NCBI GenBank assembly: GCA_024225275.1
Contig: JAAEMS010000270.1
Location: forward strand, 1 to 56,657
From: Actinomycetes bacterium
GTDB lineage: Bacteria; Actinomycetota; Acidimicrobiia; Acidimicrobiales; JAAEMS01
DNA length: 56,657 bases
Direction of reading: 5' to 3'
Each line of letters opens with the position of its first letter. Positions within the stretch are counted from its first letter, which is position 1. Below the pieces are notes generated by a model. It saw nothing but the letters and a program-made list of their open reading frames with translations, ran no database searches and had not been told where the DNA came from. The position numbers and the translations under genes are program-made. Below are positions 32,712 through 41,861 of this stretch, one piece after another.

Positions 32712-34451
32712 GTGACCGAACGACTGCGCAGCGACTACTGCGGCGAGCTCCGAAGCGATGACATTGGCCGCACCGTCTCCGTGTGCGGCTGGATCGATCG
32801 CCGTCGTGAGCACAGCCAGCACCTGGCCTTCATCGACCTGCGCGATCGGACGGGAATCATCCAGTGTGTGGTGGACGGCTCCCACGATCTGCGGAGCGAG
32901 TTCGTGGTGCGGATCAGGGGAGTGGTTCGGGCCCGGCCCGACGGCACGGTCAACCCCGACCTGGCCACCGGTGCCGTCGAGATCGGTGACGCCGAGGTCG
33001 AGGTGCTCAACACCGCCGAACCGCCCCCGTTCCCCATGCACGACCGCACCGACGTCGACGAGACCATTCGGTTGCGTCACCGCTATGTCGATCTCCGCAA
33101 GGACCGTCTCCAGCGCAACCTGCAGGTGCGAGCCAAGGTCAACAGTGCGGTTCGCAACGCCATGGAGCGCCAGGGGTTCACCGAGATCGAGACCCCGATG
33201 CTCATCGCCTCCACCCCCGAGGGTGCCCGCGACTTCATCGTGCCGTCGCGCCTCAAGCCGGGATCGGCGTACTCCCTGCCCCAGAGTCCCCAGCTGTTCA
33301 AACAGCTCTGCATGGTGGGCGGCATCGACCGCTACTACCAGATCGCCCGGTGTCTGCGTGACGAGGACCTGCGGGCGGACCGCCAGTTCGAGTTCATGCA
33401 GCTCGACGCCGAAGCCAGCTTCGTGAGCCAGGACGAGGTTCTCGAGTTCATCGGCGAAGCAGTCGCTGAGGCGGCCGAGGCTGTCACCGGCGAACGGCCG
33501 GGTGAGATTCCCCACATGACCTGGCTCGAGGCTCAGGAGCGCTTCGGTTCGGACAAGCCCGACATCCGGTTCGGGATGGAGCTGGTAGAGCTCACCGAGA
33601 TCTTCGCCGAGACCGGCTTCAACGCCTTCAAGGCTCCGTGTGTGAAGGGCATCCGGATCCCCGGCGGTGGTGACCTGTCGCGTAGCCGACTCGATGACCT
33701 GACCGACCAGGCCAAGCAGTGGGGGGCCAAGGGCCTGGTGTGGATGCGGGTCGAGGAATCCGAGCTCAACTCGCCTATTGCCAAGTTCCTGTCCGAGGAC
33801 GAGTTGTCGGCCCTGCGCACCACGCTCGAAGCCGAGATCGGCGACCTGTTGTTCCTGGTGGCCGACGAGCACCGCATGGTGCGCCACGTCCTAGGCCTGC
33901 TTCGGCTCGAGATGGGCAAGCCGCCGGTCAACGAGGGGGGCCTCCAATTCCTGTGGGTCACCGAGTTCCCTCTGTTCGAGACCATTGGAGACGACGGTTC
34001 ACCTGTCCCCGCTCACCACCCGTTCACCATGCCTCACCCCGATGACATGGGCCTGCTCGAGACGGCTCAGGGCGAGGAGGTCCTGGCCATCCGCAGCCAG
34101 GCTTATGATCTGGTGCTGAACGGTTGGGAGCTCGGCTCGGGCAGTGTCCGAATCCACCAGGGCGACCTCCAGGGCCGGATCTTCAAGCTTCTGGGCATCA
34201 GCGACGAGGAAGCCCAGGCCAAGTTCGGGTTCCTGCTCGAGGCGTTCAAATACGGGGCTCCGCCCCACGCCGGGTTCGCCTTCGGCCTCGACCGTCTGGT
34301 GGCCCTGCTGGCCGGCGAGGAGAACATCCGCGAGGTCATCGCCTTCCCGAAGACCCAGTCGGGTGCCGATCCAATGACCCAGGCCCCGACTCCAGCCGAC
34401 CCCAAACACCTCGAAGACCTGGGCCTACGGCTCCTGCCCCAGTCAACCTGA
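32712..34451 (+). CDS. aspS: aspartate--tRNA(Asp/Asn) ligase
   Basis: 579-residue class II synthetase. The N-terminal OB anticodon domain (about 1-105, with VCGWIDRRREHSQHLAFIDL) is followed by the catalytic core (RHRYVDLRKDRLQRNL; FEFMQLDAEAS), the bacterial GAD insertion (about 295-405) and motif 3 (GFAFGLDRLVALLAG). GTG start. No asparagine synthetase genes are in view, so whether it also charges tRNA-Asn cannot be said. It ends at the palindromic repeat cluster. Confidence 0.96.
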   Translation: MTERLRSDYCGELRSDDIGRTVSVCGWIDRRREHSQHLAFIDLRDRTGIIQCVVDGSHDLRSEFVVRIRGVVRARPDGTVNPDLATGAVEIGDAEVEVLNTAEPPPFPMHDRTDVDETIRLRHRYVDLRKDRLQRNLQVRAKVNSAVRNAMERQGFTEIETPMLIASTPEGARDFIVPSRLKPGSAYSLPQSPQLFKQLCMVGGIDRYYQIARCLRDEDLRADRQFEFMQLDAEASFVSQDEVLEFIGEAVAEAAEAVTGERPGEIPHMTWLEAQERFGSDKPDIRFGMELVELTEIFAETGFNAFKAPCVKGIRIPGGGDLSRSRLDDLTDQAKQWGAKGLVWMRVEESELNSPIAKFLSEDELSALRTTLEAEIGDLLFLVADEHRMVRHVLGLLRLEMGKPPVNEGGLQFLWVTEFPLFETIGDDGSPVPAHHPFTMPHPDDMGLLETAQGEEVLAIRSQAYDLVLNGWELGSGSVRIHQGDLQGRIFKLLGISDEEAQAKFGFLLEAFKYGAPPHAGFAFGLDRLVALLAGEENIREVIAFPKTQSGADPMTQAPTPADPKHLEDLGLRLLPQST

Positions 34452-34461
34452 CAGCCCCACA

Positions 34462-34655
34462 CATCGACGCCCGTCAATCCCACCTCCGGTACCTATCAGC
34501 CGCTAGGGGTCAGACCCCTAGCGGGCGTGCGGTGAGATCTTGCTGACGTGGCGCGGAATTCGGGGCCCGATTCATCGACAGCCGTCAATCTGACCTCTGG
34601 TACTTATCAGCCGCTAGGGGTCAGACCCCTATCCACGACCAGGGGTCTGACCCCT
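34462..34655. repeat. two 59-bp direct repeats carrying AGGGGTC(A/T)GACCCCT palindromes
   Basis: Copies at 34462-34520 and 34573-34631 are nearly identical and 111 bp apart. Both begin CATCGAC..CCGTCAATC and end in CCGCTAGGGGTCAGACCCCTA. A third palindrome in opposite orientation, AGGGGTCTGACCCCT, is at 34641-34655 and can pair with the second across a 10-nt loop. An outer CCGCTAG...CTAGCGG pair is also present. The 227-bp interval between aspS and the minus-strand 34679 gene holds nothing else. Confidence 0.85.
34500..34524 (+). terminator. 25-nt perfect palindrome after aspS
   Basis: CCGCTAGGGGTC, a central A, and GACCCCTAGCGG form a perfect odd-centred palindrome about 50 nt past the aspS stop. 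As RNA it would fold into a strong hairpin on either strand. It has no T-run, so termination activity is plausible but unproven. Confidence 0.5.
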
Positions 34656-34678
34656 ACGGCTCTAGCGGTTGGGCGGGG

Positions 34679-35380
34679 CTATTCGGGGCGGGGGCCGGTC
34701 CAGAGCTCGACCACGACCGAGCCCGTGGGGGCGGTAGGGAAGGCGGGGCCGTGGGCCCGCAGCACCGTGTGGGGGGCCTCGTGAATGGCCACATGCATCG
34801 AGCCCATCCCGGGTCGGGAGGCAAGGATCTCGTTGGCTGAGATCGGCTCGATGGTGAGCCCGATCTTCTCGAGCGCGTCCGCGATGTCGGGTCCGACGGC
34901 TGTCCCTTCGGTCGCGGTGGCCAGGAACACCACATGATCGGCCGCGGTGGGGCTGGTGTGGGTCAGGGGTACGAGGTCGGGTGGCAAGGTGATGCCTTTG
35001 ACGAGTTCGGCCACGGTGGCCTTGGCGTCCGGGTCGACGGTGTCGGAGTCGAGCCGAGCGGCCGTTGCCTGAACCTTCTCGCCCCGATCGGTGTCGGGAT
35101 CGACCCCCATGGGTGGAGGGGGCGGAGTCGGTGAGGGGGAATCGGTGGCAAGGCTGAGATCGAGCGATGGGGCGGGCGACTCGACGGGCTCGGTGATGGT
35201 ATCGAGTGGCCTCATCGGGGGATCGTCGAGGTCGACGCCTGCCATCGAGGGGTCGCTGGCGGCCGCGGTGGGCGGGGTGGACCCGTCCCGATTGCGCTTC
35301 ATGAATCGGGAGATCAGGAGCACTACCGACACGGCGACCCAGGCCCAGAACAGGATGGTGAAGAGGTCTCTCACGGGCAT
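34679..35380 (-). CDS. hypothetical membrane-anchored protein with Pro-rich linker
   Basis: 233 residues. An N-terminal transmembrane helix (about 6-24) is followed by basic residues (FMKRNRDGS), a Pro/Asp-rich linker to about residue 85, and a C-terminal soluble domain of about 130 residues (from ATVAELVKGITLPPDL) that I cannot assign. The start may instead be a GTG two codons in (35374). TACGGT on this strand is only 2 nt from the ATG but 8 nt from that GTG, the spacing used elsewhere in the window. It diverges from rarA. Confidence 0.7.
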   Translation of the reverse strand: MPVRDLFTILFWAWVAVSVVLLISRFMKRNRDGSTPPTAAASDPSMAGVDLDDPPMRPLDTITEPVESPAPSLDLSLATDSPSPTPPPPPMGVDPDTDRGEKVQATAARLDSDTVDPDAKATVAELVKGITLPPDLVPLTHTSPTAADHVVFLATATEGTAVGPDIADALEKIGLTIEPISANEILASRPGMGSMHVAIHEAPHTVLRAHGPAFPTAPTGSVVVELWTGPRPE

Positions 35381-35382
35381 CA

Positions 35383-35388
35383 ACCGTA
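35383..35388 (-). promoter_or_regulatory. -10 element (TACGGT on minus) of the 34679 gene
   Basis: TACGGT on the minus strand, 8 nt before the GTG at 35374 and 2 nt before the ATG at 35380. Confidence 0.4.
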
Positions 35389-35451
35389 CTGCCCGGCCCA
35401 GCAGACTGGTGGTATTCTTCTCCGCGCAGTCTGGAGAGGTGGCCGGACAAG

Positions 35452-35457
35452 TAGGGT
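35452..35457 (+). promoter_or_regulatory. -10 element (TAGGGT) of rarA
   Basis: TAGGGT, 6 nt, then the GTG of rarA. Confidence 0.45.
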
Positions 35458-35463
35458 CTCGTC

Positions 35464-36792
35464 GTGGGCAATGATCTGTTCGCGGCGGCCGCCGAGGAGC
35501 GTCGGGTGCAGCGGGCACCGCTGGCAGACCGCCTTCGCCCCATCACCCTCGACGATGTCGTCGGGCAGGAGCACCTGCTGGGCTCGGGCCGCCCCCTCCG
35601 GGCGTTGATCGAGCACGACAGTCTCACCTCGGTCGTGCTGTGGGGCCCGCCGGGTACCGGCAAGACGACCCTGGCCCGGGTCATCGCCCGTAGTTCGGCC
35701 AAGGCGTTCGAACAGCTGTCGGCCGTCACCGCCGGGGTCAAGGACGTCCGGGCGGTGGCCGAAGCCGCCGAGAGGAGGCTGGGCGAGCAGGGGCAGGGAA
35801 CGATCCTGTTCCTGGACGAGGTCCACCGATTCAACAAGGCCCAGCAAGACGCCCTCCTCCCATCGGTTGAGTCGGGCCTTCTCACCCTGATCGGCGCCAC
35901 CACCGAGAACCCGTTCTTCGAGGTCAACCCGCCCCTTCTCTCACGTAGCACCCTGTTCCGGCTCGAACCCCTCGATGAGGCCGCGATCACCAAGCTGATC
36001 GGGCGCGGCCTCGAGATCGAACGAGCCACCGCTGATCCCGATGCCATGGACCATCTGGTCCTCCATGCCGGAGGCGACGGCCGCCACGCCCTCACCCTGC
36101 TCGAGGTGGCTGTGGCCCTGGCCCGCGCCGCCAACCCCGACCCCGACCCCGGGGTACAGCCCAACATCACCCTCGAGGTGTCAGAAGCCGCTCTCGACAC
36201 CCGCTCGCTCCGATACGACCGCGAGGAGCACTACGACGTCATCAGCGCGTTCATCAAGAGCATCCGGGGCTCCGATGTCGATGCTGGCCTGTACTGGTTG
36301 GCTCGTATGCTGGCGGCCGGCGAGGACGCCCGCTTCATTGCCCGCCGCCTGGTCATCTTGGCCTCCGAGGACATCGGCGTTGCCGACTCTCAGTCTCTGT
36401 TGGTGGCCGACGCAGCCGCCCGCGCCGTTGAGTTCGTTGGGTTGCCCGAGGCTCAGCTCAACCTGGCCCACGCGGTCGTTCACCTGGCCCGGGCCCCCAA
36501 GTCGAACCGGGTCACCACCGCCCTCGGGGCCGCCATGGCCGACGTGCGCGAGCGGGCCCATGGCGCTGTTCCCGCCCACCTGCGCGACGCCCACTATCAG
36601 GGGGCCGCCAAGATCGGTCACGGTGACGGCTACCTCTACCCCCACGACGATCCTCGGGGTTGGGTCGACCAGCAGCACCGGCCGGCCGAGCTCGAGGGCC
36701 GCCAATACTACGAGCCCAGCCCCCACGGCGACGAAGCTGCCACCGATCCGTTCCCCGCCCCAGGGGCCGGTGGTGAGGATGGCCGGCGGTAG
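35464..36792 (+). CDS. rarA: replication-associated recombination protein A (AAA+ ATPase)
   Basis: 442-residue RarA/MgsA/WRNIP1-type clamp-loader-like ATPase acting at stalled forks. Walker A is GPPGTGKTTLARV (about 60-72), Walker B is LFLDEVHRFNKAQQD, sensor 1 is GATTENP with FEVNPPLLSR, and the C-terminal oligomerisation domain has EDIGVADSQ and YLYPHDDPRGW. The final 30 residues are divergent. Its TAG stop forms the first bases of the alaS -10 box. Confidence 0.93.
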   Translation: MGNDLFAAAAEERRVQRAPLADRLRPITLDDVVGQEHLLGSGRPLRALIEHDSLTSVVLWGPPGTGKTTLARVIARSSAKAFEQLSAVTAGVKDVRAVAEAAERRLGEQGQGTILFLDEVHRFNKAQQDALLPSVESGLLTLIGATTENPFFEVNPPLLSRSTLFRLEPLDEAAITKLIGRGLEIERATADPDAMDHLVLHAGGDGRHALTLLEVAVALARAANPDPDPGVQPNITLEVSEAALDTRSLRYDREEHYDVISAFIKSIRGSDVDAGLYWLARMLAAGEDARFIARRLVILASEDIGVADSQSLLVADAAARAVEFVGLPEAQLNLAHAVVHLARAPKSNRVTTALGAAMADVRERAHGAVPAHLRDAHYQGAAKIGHGDGYLYPHDDPRGWVDQQHRPAELEGRQYYEPSPHGDEAATDPFPAPGAGGEDGRR

Positions 36793-36795
36793 GCT
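36790..36795 (+). promoter_or_regulatory. -10 element (TAGGCT) of alaS, overlapping the rarA stop
   Basis: TAGGCT uses the rarA TAG stop as its first three bases and is followed by 9 nt and the alaS ATG. Confidence 0.45.
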
Positions 36796-36804
36796 CGACA
36801 CTTC

Positions 36805-39381
36805 ATGAACGCCAACGAACTCCGCCAGGTCTTCACCGAGTTCTTCGTCGAACGCGACCATCAGGCTCTGCCCTCGGCCAGCCTCATTCCCCATGACTCG
36901 AGCCTCCTCTTCGTCAACTCGGGCATGGTTCCGTTCAAGCCCTACTTCCTGGGCGAGGAGCGGCCCGATCATCCTCGGGCCGTCACTGTGCAGAAGTGTG
37001 TGCGAGCCGGCGGCAAGCACAATGACCTCGACGAGGTGGGCCGCACCAAGCGTCATCTCACCTTCTTCGAGATGATGGGTAACTTCAGCTTCGGCGACTA
37101 CTTCAAAGAGCAGGCCATTCCCCAGGCCTGGGAGTTCTTCACCGAGGTGCTCGGCCTCGACCCCGAACGGCTCTGGGTCACCGTCCATCTCACCGACGAC
37201 GAGGCCGAGGAGATCTGGGCCGAGGAGGTCGGCGTTCCCCGCGAGCGCATCCAGCGCCTCGACGAGGACAACTGGTGGCGCATGGCCGACACCGGCCCCA
37301 ATGGCCCATGCTCGGAGATCTTCTGGGACAAGGGACCCGACTACGGCCCCACCGGCGGTCCGGCCAACCCCGAGGCCGACGAGCGCTATGTCGAGATCTG
37401 GAATCTCGTCTTCATGCAATTCGAGACCGACGAGTCAGGTGAAAGCACCCCACTACCCAAGCCGTCGATCGACACGGGTGCGGGGCTCGAGCGGGTGCTT
37501 TCGGTTCTTCAGGGCGTCGACTCGGTCTTCGAGATCGACGAGATGCAGCGCCTCCTGGCTACGGCCGAGCAGACCACGGGTGCCCAGTACGGTGCCGACG
37601 AACGCTCCGACTTCTCGCTGCGGGTCCTGGCTGAGCACGCCCGTACCATGACCTTTCTCATCACCGACGGGGTGTTCCCGTCGAACGAGGACCGCGGCTA
37701 CGTGCTGCGCCGGATCATGCGGCGGGCCATCCGCCACGCCTACCTGCTCGGGGTCAACGACATCGTCACCCCCGCCCTGGTCGACACGGTGGTCGAGGTC
37801 ATGGGTCCTGACTACCCCGAGCTGGTGGCCAGCCATCAGACCGTCCGCGGCATTGTCGAGCGCGAGGAGAAGCGCTTCCGCGAGACCCTCCGCACCGGCT
37901 CCGGAATCCTCGATGACCGACTGTCCGGTCTCACCCACGGCGATGTGCTCCCTGGCGAGGTGGCTTTCCTCCTTCACGACACCTACGGCTTCCCGCTCGA
38001 GGTCACCCAAGAGGTGGCTGCCGAGCGCGGCGTCGAAGTCGACCAGCCCGGTTTCGACGCGGCCATGGCCGAACAGCGTGAACGGGCCAAGGCCGCCCGC
38101 AAGGAGGTTGGCGCCGACACCGACTTGGCCGTCTTCCAGGAGCTGGTCGAGCAGCACGGCGTCACTGACTTCGTGGGGCGAACCGAGATCACCGATGTCG
38201 CCGGAACGGTTCTTGGGGTCACCGGTGATGCTGACACCGGGTATTCGGTGTTCCTCGACCGCAGCCCGTTCTACGCCGAGTCCGGTGGCCAGATCGGCGA
38301 CACCGGCACCATCACCACCGACACTGGCCGGGCGCGGGTCATCGACACCCTGTACGCCCTGCCGGGGCTGCACCGCCACCGGGTCGAGCTGGAAGGTGAG
38401 CTCGAGGCTGGCCAGTCGGCCCGCTTGTCCATCGATGTCGAGCGCCGCGACGCCATCCGCCGCAACCATACCGCCACCCACCTCATGCACTGGGCCCTCC
38501 GTGAGGTCGTGGGCGACCACGTACAACAGCAGGGCTCGATGGTGGCCCCCGACCGCCTGCGCTTCGACTTCAGCCACTACGAGCCCCTGACCGTCGAACA
38601 GGTGGCCTCCATCGAGGATCTGGTCAACACCGAGGTGTTGGGCAACCCGGCCGCCCGGAACTACGAGACCTCCATGGCCGAAGCCGAAGCGGCGGGCGCT
38701 ATTGCCTTCTTCGGCGACAAGTACGGCGACATGGTTCGGGTTCTCGAGGCCGGTCCCAGCGTTGAGCTGTGTGGTGGCACTCATGTGGGTGCCCTGGGTG
38801 ACATCGGCGCTTTCAAGATCGTGTCCGAGGGCTCCATCGGCTCCAACCTGAGGCGGGTCGAGGCCATCACCGGCCTGGCTCCCATCCATCGCCTCCGCGA
38901 CGAGGAAGCCGTGCTTCACGAGGCCGCCGAATTGCTCGGCGTAGCCTTCGATGAAGTGGTCGAGGGGCTCGAGAAGCGGTTGGGCGAGATGAAGGAGCTC
39001 CGCACCGAAGTCAAGGGTCTACGCCAGAAGGTGGCCTTGGGTGCTGCAGCCGATCTGGCCGCCTCGGCCGTCGACGGCAGGGTCGTGGCCCGGGTCGACG
39101 GCATCGGTCGCGACGAGCTCCGCGAGCTGGCTGTGGCCATCCGGGGACGCGACGGTGTGACCGCTGTCGTGCTCGGTGGGGCCCCCGAAGGGGGTGGAGC
39201 GGCACTGGTTTCGGCCGTCGCGACCGACACCGGTTTCGCAGCTTCTGATCTCATCGCCGACGCGGCGAAGACCATCAAAGGGGGGGGCGGCAAGAACGCC
39301 GAGGTGGCCATGGCGGGCGGCAAGGACCCCGAAGCCCTCGACCAGGCCCTCGACCAGGTCCGCGTCGCCCTCGGGCTCTGA
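36805..39381 (+). CDS. alaS: alanine--tRNA ligase
   Basis: 858-residue class IIc synthetase. The catalytic domain (MNANELRQVFTEFF, then HTFFEMMGNFSFGDYFKEQAI as LTFFEMMGNFSFGDY) occupies about residues 1-240, and a tRNA-recognition domain follows. The editing domain carries the zinc motif RNHTATHLMHWALR (about 552) and the Cys/His pair in ELCGGTHV (about 655). The C-terminal C-Ala domain contains a Gly-rich GGGGKNAEVAMAGGKD segment. Start set by TAGGCT and family N-terminus. Confidence 0.97.
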   Translation: MNANELRQVFTEFFVERDHQALPSASLIPHDSSLLFVNSGMVPFKPYFLGEERPDHPRAVTVQKCVRAGGKHNDLDEVGRTKRHLTFFEMMGNFSFGDYFKEQAIPQAWEFFTEVLGLDPERLWVTVHLTDDEAEEIWAEEVGVPRERIQRLDEDNWWRMADTGPNGPCSEIFWDKGPDYGPTGGPANPEADERYVEIWNLVFMQFETDESGESTPLPKPSIDTGAGLERVLSVLQGVDSVFEIDEMQRLLATAEQTTGAQYGADERSDFSLRVLAEHARTMTFLITDGVFPSNEDRGYVLRRIMRRAIRHAYLLGVNDIVTPALVDTVVEVMGPDYPELVASHQTVRGIVEREEKRFRETLRTGSGILDDRLSGLTHGDVLPGEVAFLLHDTYGFPLEVTQEVAAERGVEVDQPGFDAAMAEQRERAKAARKEVGADTDLAVFQELVEQHGVTDFVGRTEITDVAGTVLGVTGDADTGYSVFLDRSPFYAESGGQIGDTGTITTDTGRARVIDTLYALPGLHRHRVELEGELEAGQSARLSIDVERRDAIRRNHTATHLMHWALREVVGDHVQQQGSMVAPDRLRFDFSHYEPLTVEQVASIEDLVNTEVLGNPAARNYETSMAEAEAAGAIAFFGDKYGDMVRVLEAGPSVELCGGTHVGALGDIGAFKIVSEGSIGSNLRRVEAITGLAPIHRLRDEEAVLHEAAELLGVAFDEVVEGLEKRLGEMKELRTEVKGLRQKVALGAAADLAASAVDGRVVARVDGIGRDELRELAVAIRGRDGVTAVVLGGAPEGGGAALVSAVATDTGFAASDLIADAAKTIKGGGGKNAEVAMAGGKDPEALDQALDQVRVALGL

Positions 39382-39397
39382 GGCGGCTGTTCTCGCC

Positions 39398-39820
39398 TTG
39401 CGCACTCTCGGGATCGACCTCGGCAGCAAGCGGGTTGGTATCGCGCTCAGTGACTCGGGCGGGGTGCTCGCCACCCCCTATGAGGTGCTCCAGCGGTCGA
39501 CCGACCGGCCCCGTGACCATCGGGCCATCAAGGCCATGGTCGAGGAGCTCGGAGTGGAGATCGTGGTGGTCGGCTTGCCCCTGTCGCTCGACGGATCGAT
39601 CGGGCCGGCGGCCGAAGGCGCCCTCGCCGAGGTCGAGGAGTTGCGGGTCGTACTCGATGTGCCGGTCGAGACCTACGATGAGCGGCTCACGACGGTCACT
39701 GCCGAGCGAGCCCTGATGGAACAGAACTTGAACGCCAAGGAGCGCCGCAAGGTGGTCGACAAGGTGGCTGCGGCCGTGCTTCTCCAGGCCTGGCTCGAAG
39801 GTCCCGGAGGCCGCGAGTGA
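39398..39820 (+). CDS. ruvX: Holliday junction resolvase-like / pre-16S rRNA nuclease (YqgF)
   Basis: 140-residue RNase H-fold nuclease implicated in 16S rRNA 5'-end maturation. Motifs LGIDLGSKRVGIALSDSGG, then VVVGLPLSLDGS and the C-terminal VDKVAAAVLLQAWLE are family-typical. The TTG at 39398 gives the correct N-terminus (RTLGIDLG); upstream in-frame codons lie inside alaS. alaS-ruvX-mltG-aroE is a widely conserved series. The stop overlaps the mltG GTG (GTGA). Confidence 0.93.
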   Translation: MRTLGIDLGSKRVGIALSDSGGVLATPYEVLQRSTDRPRDHRAIKAMVEELGVEIVVVGLPLSLDGSIGPAAEGALAEVEELRVVLDVPVETYDERLTTVTAERALMEQNLNAKERRKVVDKVAAAVLLQAWLEGPGGRE

Positions 39821-40947
39821 ATGACGATTGGGATCAGCCCCCGGTTGCCCAGGGTCCTCAGTGGGCTCCGGCCGCCGCCCCTGACGATGACGAGTACGTC
39901 GCGGTCGGCGGCGAGGGCCGGTGGCTCAAGCGCGTCACCGTGGTGCTGGTGCTCGTCCTGCTGTTGGGTATTGCCTCGGTGGGCGGGGCCCTGTTGTGGG
40001 TCCGACGGCAGATCGATCCGCCGGGGGAGCCGGGCGCCAACACCGCGCTGAGTGTCCCTGATGGGGCGACCTCGTCCGAGATCGGCGACATGCTCGAGCT
40101 GGAAGGGGTCATCACCGATGCCCGTTTGTGGCGCTACTGGGTGTCCTGGCAGGACCGGGGCCCGTTCCAGGCCGGTGACTACGTACTCCAGGAGAACCTC
40201 AGTTTCGGTGAAGCCGCCGACGTCCTCGATGCCGGTCCCGCCCAGCCCGAGAGTGAGAGGTTCACGGTGCCTGAGGGGCTCTGGCTCCCCGAGATCATCG
40301 ACCAAGTGATGATCGAGCTACCCCGCCTCGACCGGCGCAAGCTCGAATTGGCGCTAGACGATCCCAGCTTGCGGTGGTCACAGATGCCGGCCGAGGCCAC
40401 GACCCTCGAGGGGCTTCTGTTCCCCGAGACCTTCGAGATCTTCGAAGAGGCCGACGAGCTGGCGGTACTCCAACGCATGGCCGAAGAGTTCGCGGCCGTG
40501 GCGGTCGCCGCCGACCTCGAGGGTGCGGCCGTCGAGCTGGGCCGCACCCCGTATGAGTTGGTGATCATCGCGTCACTCATCGAGCTCGAGGCCAAGGTGC
40601 CCGAGGATCAGGCCAAGATCTCCCGGGTCATTCACAACCGGCTCGCTGTGGGTCAGCCCATCGGGATCGATGCCACATACCTTTACCACTTCCAGGAACG
40701 GGGCCGGGTGCTCACCGAGAGCGACTTGGCTGTCGATTCGCCCTTCAACTCGCGCGATCGTCTGGGTTTGCCCCCTACGCCCATCGGCGCTCCCGGCCGG
40801 GGTGCCCTCGAGGCCGCAGCCCACCCGGTCGAGGGGCCGTGGCTCTACTACGTGCTGGCCGATGCCGAGGGCCATCACTTCTTCACCGAGAGCTATGACG
40901 AGTTCCTCGAGCAGAAAGCCAAGTCACAGGCCGAGGGCCTGTTCTAG
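39817..40947 (+). CDS. mltG: endolytic murein transglycosylase MltG (YceG-like)
   Basis: 376 residues. A cytoplasmic Pro/Asp-rich head of about 35 residues is followed by a single membrane helix (about 40-60), then the LysM-like subdomain and YceG domain. The catalytic glutamate region reads IIASLIELEAKVPED (about 250-260), with the downstream LPPTPIGAPGRGALEAAAHP signature. It cleaves nascent glycan strands at the outer face of the membrane. Confidence 0.93.
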   Translation: MNDDWDQPPVAQGPQWAPAAAPDDDEYVAVGGEGRWLKRVTVVLVLVLLLGIASVGGALLWVRRQIDPPGEPGANTALSVPDGATSSEIGDMLELEGVITDARLWRYWVSWQDRGPFQAGDYVLQENLSFGEAADVLDAGPAQPESERFTVPEGLWLPEIIDQVMIELPRLDRRKLELALDDPSLRWSQMPAEATTLEGLLFPETFEIFEEADELAVLQRMAEEFAAVAVAADLEGAAVELGRTPYELVIIASLIELEAKVPEDQAKISRVIHNRLAVGQPIGIDATYLYHFQERGRVLTESDLAVDSPFNSRDRLGLPPTPIGAPGRGALEAAAHPVEGPWLYYVLADAEGHHFFTESYDEFLEQKAKSQAEGLF

Positions 40948-41772
40948 GTGGCCATCAGTGGTCATACCCGGCTGGCCGGCGTCATCGGCGACCCGGTGCG
41001 CCACAGCCTGAGTCCGGCCATCCACAACGCGGCCTTCGCGGCCCTGGACCTCGATTGGGTGTACCTGGTCTTCCCGGTGCAGGCCGGTCGGGCGCCCGAG
41101 GCTCTGGCCGGCATGCGGGCCATGGGCATCGAGGGGCTGTCGGTGACGATGCCCCACAAGGATGCAGTGGCCGCGGCCGTCGACGAACTCACTCCCGTTG
41201 CCGCCCGTCTGGGTGCGGTCAACTGTGTGTCTCGCCAGGGCGATCGGCTCATCGGCGACAACACTGACGGGGAGGGGTTCATCGATGCCTTGGTGTCAGA
41301 AACCGGTTTCGAGGTCCGGGGGAGCCGGGCCGCGATCGTGGGCGCCGGGGGAGCGAGTCGTGCGGTGGGCGGGGCCCTGGCCGACGCCGGGGCTGCCGAC
41401 GTGGTGGTGGTGAACCGATCGGTCGACCGGGCCGTGGCTGCGGTGGCCGCTATCGGTGACCGGGCCCGGGTGGGTGATCTCTCCGACCTGGCCAGCGCAG
41501 AGCTGGTGGTCAACGGCACCCCGGTAGGGATGGGAGACGATCCCGGGCTGCCGTTCCCGATCGAGACCCTGCACGATGTTCAGGTGGTCACCGACCTGAT
41601 CTACAACCCGCTCGAGACCCCTCTGTTGGCGGCCGCAGCCACCAGCGGCATCACCACCATGAACGGTCTCGGCATGCTGGCCCATCAGGCGGCCCGGCAA
41701 TTCGTGACCTGGACGGGCATGCCGGGCCCGATCGATGTCATGCTCGATGCGGTTCGGGGAAACCTCGGCTGA
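40948..41772 (+). CDS. aroE: shikimate dehydrogenase
   Basis: 274-residue NADP-dependent enzyme reducing 3-dehydroshikimate. Substrate-binding SLSPAIHNAAF (about 21), catalytic lysine in VTMPHKDAV (about 70) and NTDGEGF are present, followed by the Rossmann motif GAGGASRAV. The GTG directly follows the mltG stop with no gap. aroK, aroB and aroQ of the same pathway follow about 2 kb downstream. Confidence 0.95.
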   Translation: MAISGHTRLAGVIGDPVRHSLSPAIHNAAFAALDLDWVYLVFPVQAGRAPEALAGMRAMGIEGLSVTMPHKDAVAAAVDELTPVAARLGAVNCVSRQGDRLIGDNTDGEGFIDALVSETGFEVRGSRAAIVGAGGASRAVGGALADAGAADVVVVNRSVDRAVAAVAAIGDRARVGDLSDLASAELVVNGTPVGMGDDPGLPFPIETLHDVQVVTDLIYNPLETPLLAAAATSGITTMNGLGMLAHQAARQFVTWTGMPGPIDVMLDAVRGNLG

Positions 41773-41784
41773 AGCAGAGTCCCG

Positions 41785-41790
41785 TAGACT
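41785..41790 (+). promoter_or_regulatory. -10 element (TAGACT) upstream of the DUF4388 gene
   Basis: TAGACT is 5 nt before an in-frame ATG (41796) and about 70 nt before the GTG (41862) that fits the family. The transcript may therefore be leaderless at the ATG or have a leader ending in GGAGG. Confidence 0.45.
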
Positions 41791-41861
41791 GGTAGATGCT
41801 TGAAATCGCCGACAGAGGTGCCGATAGAGCCTCTGCTGGCATGATCACATCGGAGGAAGCC

